Shown: positions 5,566-6,151 of the stretch, piece by piece | Layout: each line of letters starts with the position of its first letter | Position numbering within the stretch: the stretch's first letter is position 1 | Assembly (NCBI GenBank): GCA_030598885.1 | Contig: JAUVOZ010000123.1 | Span: 1 to 6,151 of the forward strand | Source: Anaerolineae bacterium | GTDB taxonomy: Bacteria; Chloroflexota; Anaerolineae; Anaerolineales; E44-bin32 | DNA length: 6,151 nt | Direction: 5' to 3' | Program-made: the position numbers and the translations under genes | Notes under the pieces: model-generated | Told to the model about the DNA's origin: nothing | What the model saw: the letters and a program-made list of their open reading frames with translations, nothing else | Databases searched by the model: none

Positions 5566-6151
5566 ATGGACACTTACCGACAGGTGGCTGACTTCATCCA
5601 CCAGGAAAGGCTTCTACAACCTGGGCAGCGGCTGGTCGCCGGCATCTCGGGCGGCCCAGATAGCCTTTGCCTGTTAGATTGCCTCAATCGATTAGGCTAT
5701 CAGATCATCGTTGCCCATCTCGATCACCAATTGCGACCGGAAAGTGCTGAAGAAGCGACCTTCGTTCAGCGAGTCGCTCAAACCTATGGCGTTCTGGCGG
5801 TTATCGACCACTGGGATATAGGCGCCACAGTCGGAACTGGTAGCTCCGTCGAAGAGGCAGCTCGACTGGCGCGTTATCGCTTTCTGGTGCAGGTGGCTAA
5901 AGAAAACGGAGTTGAGCTGATCGCCACCGGCCACACCGCCGACGACCAGGTTGAGACTATCCTGATGCACTTCTTGCGCGGCGCGGGACCGTCTGGACTA
6001 CGCGGTATGCTTCCCTCCACATCATTGAATAGTTGGGTCGGAATCCCCGACTCGGCTGAAATAACCCTTGTCCGCCCATTGTTGGACACGACCCGGGAGC
6101 AGACCCAAGCTCACTGCATCGCTATCGACTTGGAGCCACGATTGGATCCTA
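5566..6151 (+). CDS. tilS: tRNA(Ile)-lysidine synthetase TilS (N-terminal part, runs off right edge)
   Basis: TilS joins lysine to cytidine 34 of the CAU-anticodon isoleucine tRNA using ATP. This changes its decoding from AUG to AUA and its charging from methionine to isoleucine. The first 195 residues are present and cover the PP-loop ATPase domain: the P-loop SGGPDS (28-33), AHLDHQLRPESAEEA (50-64) where many homologues have HxNHxLR, TGHTADDQVET (121-131), and LVRPLLDTTRE (168-178). The C-terminal substrate-binding domains lie beyond the window; full-length members usually exceed 400 residues. The ATG at 5566 is only nine bases after the -10 hexamer and has no Shine-Dalgarno sequence. The upstream ATG at 5559 is in another frame and closes within about ten codons. 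The gene is divergent from mreB and has no evident functional link to cell-wall synthesis. Confidence 0.95.
   Translation, partial: MDTYRQVADFIHQERLLQPGQRLVAGISGGPDSLCLLDCLNRLGYQIIVAHLDHQLRPESAEEATFVQRVAQTYGVLAVIDHWDIGATVGTGSSVEEAARLARYRFLVQVAKENGVELIATGHTADDQVETILMHFLRGAGPSGLRGMLPSTSLNSWVGIPDSAEITLVRPLLDTTREQTQAHCIAIDLEPRLDP

Noticed and set aside
5692..6089. Minus-strand open frames opposite tilS
   Set aside because: They are shadows of the TilS PP-loop domain, which has clear family motifs on the plus strand.

Overview
This window is a bacterial cell-elongation (rod-complex) gene cluster on the minus strand, with the start of a divergent tRNA-modification gene at the right edge. Reading the minus strand from right to left, the order is mreB, mreC, mreD, a class B penicillin-binding protein of the PBP2/MrdA type, a small unrecognised ORF, and the first 162 codons of rodA, which runs off the left edge. 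On the plus strand, tilS (tRNA-Ile lysidine synthetase) starts at 5566 and runs off the right edge. The host is a mid-GC bacterium. My tentative guess is a Chloroflexota (Anaerolineae-like) lineage, from the overall character of the MreB and RodA sequences and the mixed TTG/ATG starts. The window alone cannot prove this.

Layout: 1-486 rodA (partial, minus); 490-648 a 52-codon ORF with no recognised family (minus), ending one codon before rodA and in the same frame; 649-893 non-coding DNA with two inverted repeats and an extended -10 promoter-like site facing rodA; 894-2990 PBP2; 2990-3493 mreD (its stop overlaps the PBP2 start by one base); 3501-4334 mreC (an upstream TTG start is also possible); 4380-5438 mreB (TTG start); 5439-5565 a divergent control region with one promoter-like site per direction; 5566-6151 tilS (partial, plus).

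How the genes work together: MreB forms membrane-bound actin-like filaments in the cytoplasm. MreC and MreD link them across the membrane to the peptidoglycan polymerase/transpeptidase pair RodA-PBP2, which inserts new side-wall glycan. The tight spacing from mreB to PBP2 indicates a single transcript. RodA, the direct enzymatic partner of PBP2, is instead set apart by about 400 bases that hold the small ORF, a likely secondary promoter and folded RNA. That gap is the least conventional part of the window. Everything else is a normal housekeeping locus, and I see no mobile element, CRISPR array, rRNA or tRNA.
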